Shown here: piece by piece, positions 47,374 to 55,524 of the stretch
Layout: each line of letters starts with the position of its first letter
Position numbering within the stretch: the stretch's first letter is position 1
NCBI GenBank assembly: GCA_040223695.1
Contig: JAVKFU010000018.1
Span: forward strand, 310,001 to 374,000
Direction of reading: 5' to 3'
From: Deltaproteobacteria bacterium
GTDB taxonomy: Bacteria; Desulfobacterota_D; UBA1144; Nemesobacterales; UBA2774
DNA length: 64,000 nucleotides
The notes under the pieces: model-generated
Told to the model about the DNA's origin: nothing
Databases searched by the model: none
What the model saw: the letters and a program-made list of their open reading frames with translations, nothing else
Position numbers and translations under genes: made by a program

Positions 47374-49671
47374 ATGCTCGTCGTGGAATATGACTCAATC
47401 AATTCAACTATTAACCGCGTTGCATTTATCGGTAATTACCTGCCGCGTCAGTGCGGCATCGCCACGTTCACGACAGACTTGTGTGAGGCTATCGCTGCCG
47501 AATACACTGGAAAAACGTGTATTGCTTTACCGGTCAACGACATCGATGGTGGATACTCGTACCCGTCCCGGGTACGGTTCGAACTTACCGAGAAGAACAT
47601 TGACTCTTACCGCCGCGCCGCCGACTTTCTGAATATCAATAATGTCGACCTGGTTTGCCTACAATTTGAATACGGTATCTTCGGCGGGAAAGCAGGCAGT
47701 TATATCCTGGCGCTCCTACGCGAACTGCGTATGCCGATCGTCACGACTCTGCATACCATTCTACATGATCCCAGTCCCGATCAGCACCGGGTCTTGGAAG
47801 AGGTCGCCGCCCTGTCCGATCGATTAGTTGTGATGAGCGAACGCGGTGCGGAATTTCTCCAGGAGGTCTACGGTGTGCTGCCGGATAAAATTGATCTGAT
47901 CCCTCACGGAATTCCCGATCTGCCTTTTGTGGATCCGAGTTACCACAAAGACCTTTTTGGCGTGGAGGGAAAGCTTGTTTTGCTCAGTTTTGGCTTGCTC
48001 TCGGCTAACAAAGGGATAGAAAATGTTATCGCTGCCCTGCCTGCTATTGTGGCTCGTTATCCGAACGTGGTGTACATAATACTTGGCGCGACCCATCCCC
48101 ACGTGATTCAGCATGAGGGCGAGACGTACAGATTGTCCCTTCAAAGACAAGCTCGGGAAAGAGGTGTGGAAGATCACGTAATCTTCCACAACCGCTTTGT
48201 CAGTTTGGAGGAGCTTATCGAGTTCATCAGCGCGGCGGACATTTATATTACACCTTATCTCAACGAAGCGCAGATCGTTTCCGGCACTCTGGCCTACACT
48301 CTTGGGGCGGGTAAGGCAGTGATTTCGACACCATACTGGTATGCGGAAGAGATGCTGGCCGCAGGAAGGGGCTTGCTGGTACCGTTCAAAGATCCGGCGG
48401 CGCTGGCCAGGGAGGTGATTTACCTGCTGGACAACGAATCCGAACGCCATGCCATGCGGAAGCGGGCCTATCTGTTTGGCCGGGCAATGATATGGCCGCA
48501 GGTAGCGCAGCGGTACATGGAGAGTTTTCAACGAGCCCGAGCTGAACGCCGGCATTTCATTCCCCCCGGATTTGCTCTTAAATCACAGGTTGAGCGTCCT
48601 AGTGAACTGCCCCCTCTCAAACTCGATCATTTGCGTCATATGACTGATGAGACCGGCATGCTGCAGCACGCCCTTTTTACGGTGCCCAACTATCGTGAGG
48701 GTTACACAACCGATGACAACGCCCGGGCTCTGATAGTGAGCACGCTCCTGGATGAACTGGGCAAAGGAGAGGCACTGGTACTGGCATCCCGCTATCTCGC
48801 TTTTATCTTGTATGCCTTCAGTGCCGAGACCGGACGATTTCGCAACTTTCTGGATTACCAGCGCCATTGGCTGGAAGTGGTCGGTTCAGAAGACAGTCAA
48901 GGACGCGCGTTATTAGCGTTGTCCATCGTATTAGGAAGATCAAGCGCTGCAACCCTCCGGAGTATAGCAGGACTGGTGTTCGAGCAGGCACTGCCCGCCA
49001 TTCTCAGCACGACCAGCCCACGAGCATGGGCTTTCACGCTCATCGGCATACACGAGTATCTGAGGAGATATTCCGGCGACAGCAGGGCAGGTCAGATCCG
49101 GGATGAATTGGCAGGGCGATTGCTGGCTTTATATCAAAACAGCCGCTCGGATAAATGGTGCTGGTATGAAGACGAGCTATCATACTGCAACGCCGCTCTG
49201 CCGCAGGCCATGCTCATGTGTGGTCAATGGATTCCGAATAACGCTATGACCGAAGCCGGACTGGAGTCGCTCAGCTGGCTGGCCGACTTGCAGCGCGCTA
49301 CTTCGCCGGAAGGCCATTTTGTGCCCATAGGATCTAACGGTTTCTATAAGCGGGGCTCAGAGCGCGCCCGCTTCGATCAACAGCCGGTAGAGGCCCAGAC
49401 CATGGTCTCAGCCTGCCTCGAAGCATACCGGAGCACTGGAGACAAGCGCTGGCTGGATGAAGCCCGGCGCGCTTTCGAGTGGTTTTTGGGGCGAAACGAC
49501 TTAAACCTCTCTGTTTACGACCCGACGACAGGTGGTTGCCGAGACGGTTTGCATCCGGATCGCCCGAACGAGAATCAGGGCGCTGAGTCTACGCTAGCCT
49601 TTCTTCAGGCGTTGCTGGAGCTACGCCTGGCTGAGAGTACTATTCTAACTGTGGAGGCACGATCTCAATGA
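47374..49671 (+). CDS. GT4-type glycosyltransferase fused to an alpha/alpha-toroid domain
   Basis: A 765-residue cytoplasmic protein with two parts. Residues about 15-400 are a GT-B fold glycosyltransferase of the GT4 type: YLPRQCGIATFTTDL (acceptor-side glycine loop), LLSFGLLSANKGIENVI and the donor-site region ADIYITPYLNEAQIVSGTLAYTLG. Residues about 420-765 form a helical, Trp-rich region (TDDNARALIVSTLL, DKWCWYEDELSYCNAALPQAM, EAQTMVSACLEAYRSTGDKRW) like six-hairpin glycosidases. It overlaps the following GH130 gene by 4 bp. The pair probably builds or recycles a mannose-containing glycan (inference from GH130). Base composition is visibly more GC-rich and CGN-arginine-rich than the flanks, in keeping with transfer. 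Confidence 0.85.
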   Translation: MLVVEYDSINSTINRVAFIGNYLPRQCGIATFTTDLCEAIAAEYTGKTCIALPVNDIDGGYSYPSRVRFELTEKNIDSYRRAADFLNINNVDLVCLQFEYGIFGGKAGSYILALLRELRMPIVTTLHTILHDPSPDQHRVLEEVAALSDRLVVMSERGAEFLQEVYGVLPDKIDLIPHGIPDLPFVDPSYHKDLFGVEGKLVLLSFGLLSANKGIENVIAALPAIVARYPNVVYIILGATHPHVIQHEGETYRLSLQRQARERGVEDHVIFHNRFVSLEELIEFISAADIYITPYLNEAQIVSGTLAYTLGAGKAVISTPYWYAEEMLAAGRGLLVPFKDPAALAREVIYLLDNESERHAMRKRAYLFGRAMIWPQVAQRYMESFQRARAERRHFIPPGFALKSQVERPSELPPLKLDHLRHMTDETGMLQHALFTVPNYREGYTTDDNARALIVSTLLDELGKGEALVLASRYLAFILYAFSAETGRFRNFLDYQRHWLEVVGSEDSQGRALLALSIVLGRSSAATLRSIAGLVFEQALPAILSTTSPRAWAFTLIGIHEYLRRYSGDSRAGQIRDELAGRLLALYQNSRSDKWCWYEDELSYCNAALPQAMLMCGQWIPNNAMTEAGLESLSWLADLQRATSPEGHFVPIGSNGFYKRGSERARFDQQPVEAQTMVSACLEAYRSTGDKRWLDEARRAFEWFLGRNDLNLSVYDPTTGGCRDGLHPDRPNENQGAESTLAFLQALLELRLAESTILTVEARSQ

Positions 49672-50612
49672 ATAATCAATACTCTCAAATATTTCACCGC
49701 CACGAACAAAATCCGATCTTGACCGCCGCCGATTGGCCATATCCGGCCCATAGTGTATTTAACCCCGGTGCTACATTGCTGCCCGATGGAACCACACTGC
49801 TCTTGTGCCGTGTGGAGGATCGGCGCGGGCATTCCCACTTTTGTGTGGCCCGCTCCGCCAATGGCGTTGATAACTGGCAGATTGATTCAGAGCCCACACT
49901 ATTGGCTGATCCCGAGCACTTCCCCGAAGAACTTTGGGGTATTGAAGATCCGCGCATCACCTACGTTCCCGAATTAAGAAAGTATGCCATAGCCTATACC
50001 GCCTTTACACGCGACGGCCCAGGCGTCGCCCTGGCGTTTACAAAAGATTTCTCCCACTTCGAGCGCTACGGTTTTATCATGTCACCGGAAAATAAAGATG
50101 CGGCCTTGCTGCCTCATCGTATTGACGGCCTTTGGGCTTTGATCCATCGTCCTGTCAGTTCTCCCCGCGCGCACATGTGGATATCTTACTCGCCGGATCT
50201 ACGACATTGGGGCAACCACAAGCTGATGCTGGTGGCCCGTCGCGGCGCATGGTGGGATGCGAATAAAATCGGCCTCTCCCCACCGCCCATACAAACCCCG
50301 CAGGGCTGGCTGGTGATTTACCATGGTGTGCGCCAGACAGCGTCCGGCAGCATTTACCGACTCGGACTGGCTCTGTTTGATATGGACACACCGGAGCGTT
50401 GCATAAAACGCAGCAACGAATGGATCTTTGCCCCGGAAGAACACTACGAGCGGGACGGGGATGTAGGCAACGTAGTCTTTCCTTGCGGTTATACCATTGA
50501 ACCCGGTGGTGATATCATCCGCATGTATTATGGCGCAGCGGATACGAGCATTGCCCTGGCCACCGGGAGTATTAGCACTATGCTGGAATGGCTGGAACAT
50601 AATGGTGAATGA
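49668..50612 (+). CDS. GH130-family glycoside phosphorylase (mannoside-type)
   Basis: A 314-residue five-bladed beta-propeller enzyme of family GH130, formerly called PH1107-related. Seen: HEQNPILTAADWPYPAHSVFNPGA at the start, LLLCRVEDRRGHSH, the catalytic-site WGIEDPRIT (conserved Asp), LLPHRIDGLWALIHRP and YHGVRQTASGSIYRLGLALFD. Characterised members phosphorolyse or hydrolyse beta-mannosides to give mannose 1-phosphate; the exact linkage here is unknown. No signal peptide, so it acts in the cytoplasm. ATG overlaps the glycosyltransferase stop (ATGA). It is the last gene of the island before the right repeat. Confidence 0.9.
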   Translation: MNNQYSQIFHRHEQNPILTAADWPYPAHSVFNPGATLLPDGTTLLLCRVEDRRGHSHFCVARSANGVDNWQIDSEPTLLADPEHFPEELWGIEDPRITYVPELRKYAIAYTAFTRDGPGVALAFTKDFSHFERYGFIMSPENKDAALLPHRIDGLWALIHRPVSSPRAHMWISYSPDLRHWGNHKLMLVARRGAWWDANKIGLSPPPIQTPQGWLVIYHGVRQTASGSIYRLGLALFDMDTPERCIKRSNEWIFAPEEHYERDGDVGNVVFPCGYTIEPGGDIIRMYYGAADTSIALATGSISTMLEWLEHNGE

Positions 50613-50894
50613 GTTCTCTAACGATTAGTTAGGGTTTTCTAATAACCGATCAATTATATTTTGGATCCCAAACTAATTAGTATATTTGAACTTCATGTCA
50701 GAAAATTAAAAGGTTTTTGTGAATCAAAAGGCATTCGAGAACTCCGGCAGTGAAAGCAAAATATTTAAAGTCAATCATTTAAGTCGAGCACAAAAATTTG
50801 TCAAAGTACAATTAATTCTTTGAGTATTCTTTGATAGAAGTTTAGTCGTGTATAAGTATGACGGCGTAATTCCTTAATATCATTGAATAAATTG

Positions 50895-51028
50895 GCGTCC
50901 CCGAGAGAACGGTTCCGATGAATAAGAGGAATCGGACGCCGTTGGGAATTGCATAGTTGTCAGTATGCTTGGGGAAATAGTTGCGTCCCCGAGAGGATTC
51001 GAACCTCTGGCCTCAGGATTAGGAATCC
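50895..51028 (+). repeat. Right copy of 134-bp direct repeat (att-like), overlaps tRNA-Arg
   Basis: Partner of 46438-46571 (132/134 identical). It runs from a short duplicate of the tRNA 3' end (GCGTCCCCGAGAG at 50895-50907), through about 76 bases of tRNA-flanking sequence, into the 3' 45 nt of the intact tRNA-Arg. Together the copies bracket about 4.4 kb. Confidence 0.9.
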
Positions 51029-51057
51029 TGCGCTCTATCCTGCTGAGCTACGGGGAC
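50984..51057 (-). tRNA. tRNA-Arg (anticodon CCU)
   Basis: A 74-nt cloverleaf on the minus strand: acceptor GTCCCCG pairs with CGGGGAC, D-arm GCTC/GAGC, anticodon stem CAGGA/TCCTG with loop TTCCTAA (anticodon CCT, reads AGG), T-arm AGAGG-TTCGAAT-CCTCT and discriminator G. No CCA is encoded. Its 3' part lies within the direct repeat, making it the integration site of the neighbouring island. AGG codons are common in the non-island genes here. Confidence 0.95.
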
Positions 51058-51415
51058 GTATAAGAGATTTCAATGTATTGTGCCATACAGTTAAACTGGA
51101 AATTATTTTTTTCTAGTTATTTTCTAGTCCGATAGTCAACTTAATTTACCTTAGCCCTTCCAGCTGTGCAATATGGAGAGAAGTTATGGGGCGACGCGTC
51201 ATTTTTATATGAAATTGAAGATATTCACCGCTTTTAAGCTATACGCTAGGATATCGTCCCTATTGGTTCAAATAATTTCCTTCAATCCTGACATCGGTGT
51301 CTTCGAGTGTACGTCTGGTTTCTCCCATATAGTCCATAATAGTTTTGATTATAGCCCCACACTTTACAGTATGGCGTGGAGTTGATATTATGACTCGTCT
51401 AAGGAGGTTACGGTA

Positions 51416-52321
51416 ATGGCATCTGTCAAAGTGAGTCCGAAGAAAACGAAAATAGGGTGGATAGGGACAGGGGTGATGGGGGCGTCTATGTGTATGCATC
51501 TCATAAATAAAGGATACGAGGCTGTCGTAAATAACCGGACGAGAAGAAAGGCAAAGGGTTTGGTTGATAAAGGGGCCAAGTGGGTTGATACACCTTCAGA
51601 AGTCGCGGAAAACACCGATGTCATATTCACTATTGTCGGATTCCCGAACGACGTGAGGGAGGTGTATTTCGGAGAGAAGGGGATATTCAAGGGGCTGAAA
51701 AAGGGGAGTGTGATTATAGATATGACGACCACGGAGCCTTCACTTGCGGAGGAGATTTATAAAAAAGCCGTGGAGAGGGGAGCTTCATCGATCGACGCTC
51801 CGGTATCGGGAGGGGACGTCGGGGCCAGGGACGGGTCTTTGTCCATTATGGTAGGGGGCGACAGAGGGGTTGTAGATGAGGTGATGCCTCTTTTCAAACT
51901 GATGGGTAAGAATATAGTTTATCAGGGTGGCCCCGGGTTCGGGCAGCACACGAAGATGTGTAATCAAATAATGGCCGCCGCGCTTATGATAGGGATGTGC
52001 GAGACGCTTCTCTACGGCTATAAGGCGGGGCTCGATCTTGATACCATGCTGAAGTCTGTGGGCGGGGGCGCGGCCGCAAGCTGGATGCTGGAGAACCTCG
52101 CGCCCAGGGTTCTCAAGAGGGATTTCAGTCCGGGTTTTTATGTGGAGCATTTTATTAAGGACATGGGGATCGCGCTCAAGGAGGCGGAGAGGATGAACCT
52201 CTCGCTGCCGGGCCTTTCATTGGTCCATCAGCTCTACATAGCGACCAGCGCAGAGGGCCACGGCCGCAAAGGGACTCAGGCATTATTGCTCGCGCTTGAG
52301 AAAATTTCAAATGTGAGGTGA
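51416..52321 (+). CDS. NAD(P)-dependent beta-hydroxyacid dehydrogenase (HIBADH-like)
   Basis: A 301-residue two-domain oxidoreductase. The Rossmann motif [13 protein letters not shown] starts near residue 12, then IIDMTTTEP, the substrate loop [15 protein letters not shown], the catalytic-lysine region [12 protein letters not shown] and the C-terminal [10 protein letters not shown]. Members oxidise 3-hydroxyisobutyrate, tartronate semialdehyde, glyoxylate-type or gamma-hydroxybutyrate compounds; the exact substrate is uncertain. An ideal AAGGAGG about 9 nt upstream fixes the start at 51416. The gene lies just outside the island, upstream of the tRNA, and is monocistronic. Confidence 0.92.
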   Translation: MASVKVSPKKTKIGWIGTGVMGASMCMHLINKGYEAVVNNRTRRKAKGLVDKGAKWVDTPSEVAENTDVIFTIVGFPNDVREVYFGEKGIFKGLKKGSVIIDMTTTEPSLAEEIYKKAVERGASSIDAPVSGGDVGARDGSLSIMVGGDRGVVDEVMPLFKLMGKNIVYQGGPGFGQHTKMCNQIMAAALMIGMCETLLYGYKAGLDLDTMLKSVGGGAAASWMLENLAPRVLKRDFSPGFYVEHFIKDMGIALKEAERMNLSLPGLSLVHQLYIATSAEGHGRKGTQALLLALEKISNVR

Positions 52322-52422
52322 TGGAGACTTAAAATAATTACTATTCCGAGCGTTAAAAGTGGTATATTATCTCGCTAATGGAGCGCGCATTAAAATTTCA
52401 ATAGAGAGGGTGAATAAAAAAT

Positions 52423-52662
52423 ATGAAGAATATACTTTTAGCTCTATGGTTTATGGCATTAACCGCAGGGTTTTCCGGATGTGCCAAAGTTGCGGAGGAT
52501 ATAGCTGGTCCCGCCGAGCCCGCTCAGACGGATACGCTTGAAAACAGAGTCGAGCCTCAGTATCTGGAGGATAAATATAATCCCGAAATTGAAGAGGAGA
52601 TTGAGTCCGACGAGATGCCTCTTGAAACACAGGAGGATGAAGACGCTCCGCTTATCAAATAA
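52423..52662 (+). CDS. Small acidic lipoprotein
   Basis: A 79-residue protein with an N-terminal lipoprotein signal (MKNILLALWFMALTAGFSGC, Cys20 as lipidation site), followed by a strongly acidic, probably disordered tail rich in Glu and Asp (PEIEEEIESDEMPLETQEDE). It was not recognised as a member of any family. A GAGGGTGA stretch before the ATG acts as ribosome site. The acidic tail could bind cations, which would suit the metal genes that follow, but this is speculation. Confidence 0.6.
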   Translation: MKNILLALWFMALTAGFSGCAKVAEDIAGPAEPAQTDTLENRVEPQYLEDKYNPEIEEEIESDEMPLETQEDEDAPLIK

Positions 52663-52802
52663 CCGGATAGCGCGCCGTGATTTTCATCCGTATTCCCGGT
52701 ATTATCCGCGCACGTGGATTTAAACTTGTTTCAACTATCCAACTTCCAGTCAGGGCCTTGATAATGATAAGCCGGGCAGTGCGTAGTAACATCGTATTGC
52801 CT

Positions 52803-53666
52803 CTATTTTTTGGGGACAGGTTTTATCTCGAAAATCTTGGGCCAGAGTTTGCCGGTGACAAAAAGCCTTTTTTCGCGTGAGTCGTAGGCAATTCCGTTTA
52901 GTACACCGACTTTAGTTTTTCTGTCTTCGGCGGTCAATAGCCCGTTGAGCTCGATCCAGCCCGTGACCCTTCCGGATTTCGGGTCTATGCGTGCGATCCT
53001 GTCCGATTCCCACAGGTTTGCCAAAATCTCTCCCTCGACATATTCGAGCTCGTTCAGTTTACCTACCGGTCCGTCCTCGGAGTAGACATGTAATATGCCT
53101 ACCTGTTCGAAGCTCGCGGGATCGAGAAAGTAGAGGTTTGAGCTGCCGTCGCTCATTATGAGATTTCTTCCGTCGTAGGTGATTCCCCATCCCTCTGTCG
53201 GATAGCTGAATGAAGCTAAGGTGTCCAATGTATTCTTGTTATAGACAAAACCCTTTCCGGAGCGCCATGTAAGGTGAATTATCCTCTTCCCGACAATCGT
53301 TATTCCTTCTCCGAAATGCCGGGCTGGTACTTCAATCGAGTCCAGTATTTTTCCGGTTTTGAGATCGACCTTCCTGACCGTTGATCTGCCTTTGATCCCG
53401 GTGCTTTCGTACATGATCCCATCGTCAATAACGAGCCCCTGGGTAAAAGCTCCTATATCATGGGGATATGTGTTGATGATTTCATAACCGTAGACTGTTG
53501 CAGAATTTTGCTCGTTAACGGGGGTTTTACTCTCGGAGACATCTGGAGAAACCAGGTTAAATATTAAAAGGCATACGGCATGCATAAACGTCAATACGTT
53601 GAATTGCCGGCTTATTTTAAAGAAGGTGGGTTTAGTTAGCATAAGGAATCTTTCTCTAACGTACAT
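52803..53666 (-). CDS. Glutaminyl-peptide cyclotransferase (plant-type glutamine cyclotransferase)
   Basis: A 287-residue five-bladed beta-propeller of the glutamine cyclotransferase family. It has an N-terminal hydrophobic segment (about residues 22-42) suggesting export, then YPHDIGAFTQGLVIDDG, YESTGIKGRSTVRKVDL, FGEGITIVGKRIIHLTW, GWGITYDGRNLIMSDGSS, LNELEYVEGEILANLW and VLNGIAYDSREKRLFVTGK, all typical. It converts N-terminal glutamine of peptides to pyroglutamate. Two in-frame ATGs (53666, 53642) are possible starts; neither has a clear Shine-Dalgarno. It stands alone, divergent from the outer-membrane protein gene. Confidence 0.92.
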   Translation of the reverse strand: MYVRERFLMLTKPTFFKISRQFNVLTFMHAVCLLIFNLVSPDVSESKTPVNEQNSATVYGYEIINTYPHDIGAFTQGLVIDDGIMYESTGIKGRSTVRKVDLKTGKILDSIEVPARHFGEGITIVGKRIIHLTWRSGKGFVYNKNTLDTLASFSYPTEGWGITYDGRNLIMSDGSSNLYFLDPASFEQVGILHVYSEDGPVGKLNELEYVEGEILANLWESDRIARIDPKSGRVTGWIELNGLLTAEDRKTKVGVLNGIAYDSREKRLFVTGKLWPKIFEIKPVPKK

Positions 53667-53729
53667 CCGAATTTAACTAATATAATAGCCGCTTTCTCTA
53701 TCATTTTCATCAATTATGAATACCCCCAC

Positions 53730-53771
53730 TTGACACTGGGTGTCGATTCGTATAATTTAGACTCATCTAAA
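53730..53771 (+). promoter_or_regulatory. Promoter with DtxR/MntR-type operator (outer-membrane protein gene)
   Basis: TTGACA at 53730-53735, 15-bp spacer, TATAAT at 53751-53756. The palindrome TTTAGACTCATCTAAA at 53756-53771 (TTTAGA-N4-TCTAAA) touches the -10. The same kind of site lies at the -10 of the repressor gene at 54785. A repressor there would block polymerase. Confidence 0.75.
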
Positions 53772-53845
53772 ATTATAATTAGTGTTGCAGAAACTAATTT
53801 TTAGAGAAAATGTTTCTTTTATTTTAATTAAGGGAGGAATGAGAT

Positions 53846-54703
53846 ATGCATAAATACGGTATTTCCGGACGTGTTCATTGTATGCGGCGTTTATTTCTTT
53901 CACGGTACAAAGCTTCCCGGAAAATAATTTTTTCAGACAAACTCAAATTTTTTCTTGCGGCCTTTGTGCTTTTTTATCTTTTTATTCTGGCCCAGGAAGC
54001 CCGGGCGGTCGGGGGAATTTCCAACTCGAAAGTCGTCGTTCCCAGCACCGACACGGTACCCAAAAAACATGTTGAGGTTGAGCCTTTTTTCTCTTTCGAG
54101 TTTGTGGATGACAGAGATAATACTTTTCGTTTCGGTGGCGGGGTTAGGCTTACGCTGGGCGCACTGGATAACCTCGAACTCGGGGCGAATGTAAATTATC
54201 TGGACCACGAAGACGCTAATCTGATACAGTCTGACACCAATTTTGGTGTTATTGAAACCGGAGTAAAATTCAGGTTTTTGAATCAGAGCGAGGAATTTCC
54301 TTTTTCACTTGCCTATCAGGGAGGTGTTACATTCCCGACAGGCGGGGATTCCGTCTGGATAGTCGAGCCCGGGGGGTTGATTCTAACTAAAAATTTTACC
54401 GACAGATTCTCCATGGATGCGGATTTCGTGTTCGGTATTATCGAGAACGATGCCTGGAGTTTCGTCACGGAGGTTGGTTTCGGCTATTATCTGAATTCCT
54501 GGTTTCAGCCGGTTTTAGAAGGGGCGTTCGGCTATGAAGATGCCCGGGGAGAGGAAAGCGTGTCGCTTATAAACATCACGGCCGGATTTACCGCTGCTGC
54601 CACGGACTGGCTAACAGTGATCATAGGGGTTACTCCCGAAGTCTATACGGAAAATAAAGATAAGGAAGTCATTATAACATCGGCTTTTACGTTTTTATTT
54701 TAA
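53846..54703 (+). CDS. Outer-membrane beta-barrel protein, likely metal-regulated
   Basis: A 285-residue protein with a signal segment ending in LAQEARA (about residue 53) and a body of alternating beta-strands (FRFGGGVRLTLGALDNLELGANVNYL), ending in AFTFLF with the C-terminal phenylalanine typical of outer-membrane barrels. No specific family was recognised. The start ATG has GGGAGG 9 nt upstream, although the signal then starts about 30 residues in. Its promoter carries the TTTAGACT palindrome shared with the metal-regulator gene immediately downstream, so it is probably induced by metal shortage and might help metal entry; this role is inferred. Confidence 0.75.
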   Translation: MHKYGISGRVHCMRRLFLSRYKASRKIIFSDKLKFFLAAFVLFYLFILAQEARAVGGISNSKVVVPSTDTVPKKHVEVEPFFSFEFVDDRDNTFRFGGGVRLTLGALDNLELGANVNYLDHEDANLIQSDTNFGVIETGVKFRFLNQSEEFPFSLAYQGGVTFPTGGDSVWIVEPGGLILTKNFTDRFSMDADFVFGIIENDAWSFVTEVGFGYYLNSWFQPVLEGAFGYEDARGEESVSLINITAGFTAAATDWLTVIIGVTPEVYTENKDKEVIITSAFTFLF

Positions 54704-54715
54704 TATCGTTTATTC

Positions 54716-54763
54716 TTGACACAATGTGATACGCACAATAAAATATTTTTAGACTAGACTAAA
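54716..54763 (+). promoter_or_regulatory. Promoter with DtxR/MntR-type operator (regulator gene)
   Basis: TTGACA at 54716-54721, a 17-bp spacer, TAAAAT at 54739-54744, then TTTAGACTAGACTAAA at 54748-54763 (TTTAG-N6-CTAAA). It resembles the site at 53756-53771 and lies just before the regulator start, suggesting autoregulation. Confidence 0.75.
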
Positions 54764-54784
54764 TTCTCTTTTAGGAGATTTTAA

Positions 54785-55462
54785 ATGTATACGGAATCGA
54801 TAGAGAATTATTTAAAGGCAATTTACGAAATACAGAAAGAGCAGGGGAAAGTGTCTACTAACGCGCTCTCGGAAAAATTAAGTGTAGCTCCGGCTTCGGT
54901 CACGAGTATGATAAAGAAACTTTCTGAAAAGAAGCTTATCACGCACAGACGCTACCAGGGCGTGAACCTCACTCAGGCCGGACGTAAAATAGCGCTTGAG
55001 GTAATAAGGCATCACAGGCTGATCGAGCTATATCTGGCGGAAGCTCTCGGCGTACCCTGGGACAAGGTCCATGAGGAGGCCGAGAAGTGGGAACACGTTC
55101 TGTCAGAGGATCTCGAAGACCGCATGGACGCTGCGCTCGGCCATCCGACCAGGGACCCGCACGGCTCCCCGATACCCACGAGGGACGGGGAGATAATAGA
55201 GCTAGAGTCGATACCGCTTGCGGACCTCGGCCCCGGGCAGTCGGGTGTTGTCGCGGAGGTTAGCGATCACGACCCCAGTCTCCTGCGCTACGTCGGTAAA
55301 ATGGGGCTCTATCCAAAGACAAACGTCAAGGTTGTTTCTGTCGAGCCGTTTAGCGGTCCGATGACCATAAATGTTGGAAATAAGAAACACATATTGGGCG
55401 CGGAGGCCGCTCAATACATCTTTATTACCGATGTTCAGCTGGCCGAATCTGAAATGTCTTAA
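54785..55462 (+). CDS. DtxR/MntR-family metal-dependent transcriptional regulator
   Basis: A 225-residue protein with the three DtxR-family parts: a winged helix-turn-helix (SIENYLKAIYEIQKEQGKVS, then APASVTSMIKKL), a dimerisation and metal domain (VIRHHRLIELYLAEALG, EEAEKWEHVLSEDLEDRM) and a C-terminal SH3-like FeoA-type domain (about 145-220). The length and SH3 domain resemble IdeR/TroR-type rather than short MntR forms. Binding Mn(II) or Fe(II) would let it repress genes with the TTTAGACT sites. The ABC transporters downstream make it the obvious local regulator of metal uptake. The promoter of its own gene carries the site. Confidence 0.92.
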   Translation: MYTESIENYLKAIYEIQKEQGKVSTNALSEKLSVAPASVTSMIKKLSEKKLITHRRYQGVNLTQAGRKIALEVIRHHRLIELYLAEALGVPWDKVHEEAEKWEHVLSEDLEDRMDAALGHPTRDPHGSPIPTRDGEIIELESIPLADLGPGQSGVVAEVSDHDPSLLRYVGKMGLYPKTNVKVVSVEPFSGPMTINVGNKKHILGAEAAQYIFITDVQLAESEMS

Positions 55463-55524
55463 ATACGGCTATCAGCTTTTGAGTTTAGATGTTAAGTATA
55501 AAAAAAGTAAAGGAATCCGGGAAA

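Larger units (their letters stand above)
50613..51415. other. Intergenic stretch with right repeat and tRNA-Arg
   Basis: About 800 bases. It holds a 26-base stretch at 50816-50841 resembling 46694-46720 next to the IS remnant (TTCTTTGANTATTCTTTGAT), the right direct repeat (50895-51028), the tRNA-Arg gene (50984-51057) and about 350 bases leading to the dehydrogenase gene. No other gene is supported. Confidence 0.6.

Noticed and set aside
47824-48555. 243-residue minus-strand frame inside the glycosyltransferase gene
   Set aside because: Shadow frame in GC-rich coding DNA; no family resemblance.
46172-51415. Integrase gene for the tRNA-Arg island
   Set aside because: Both strands around both repeats were read for a tyrosine or serine recombinase; only the IS3 orfA remnant was found.
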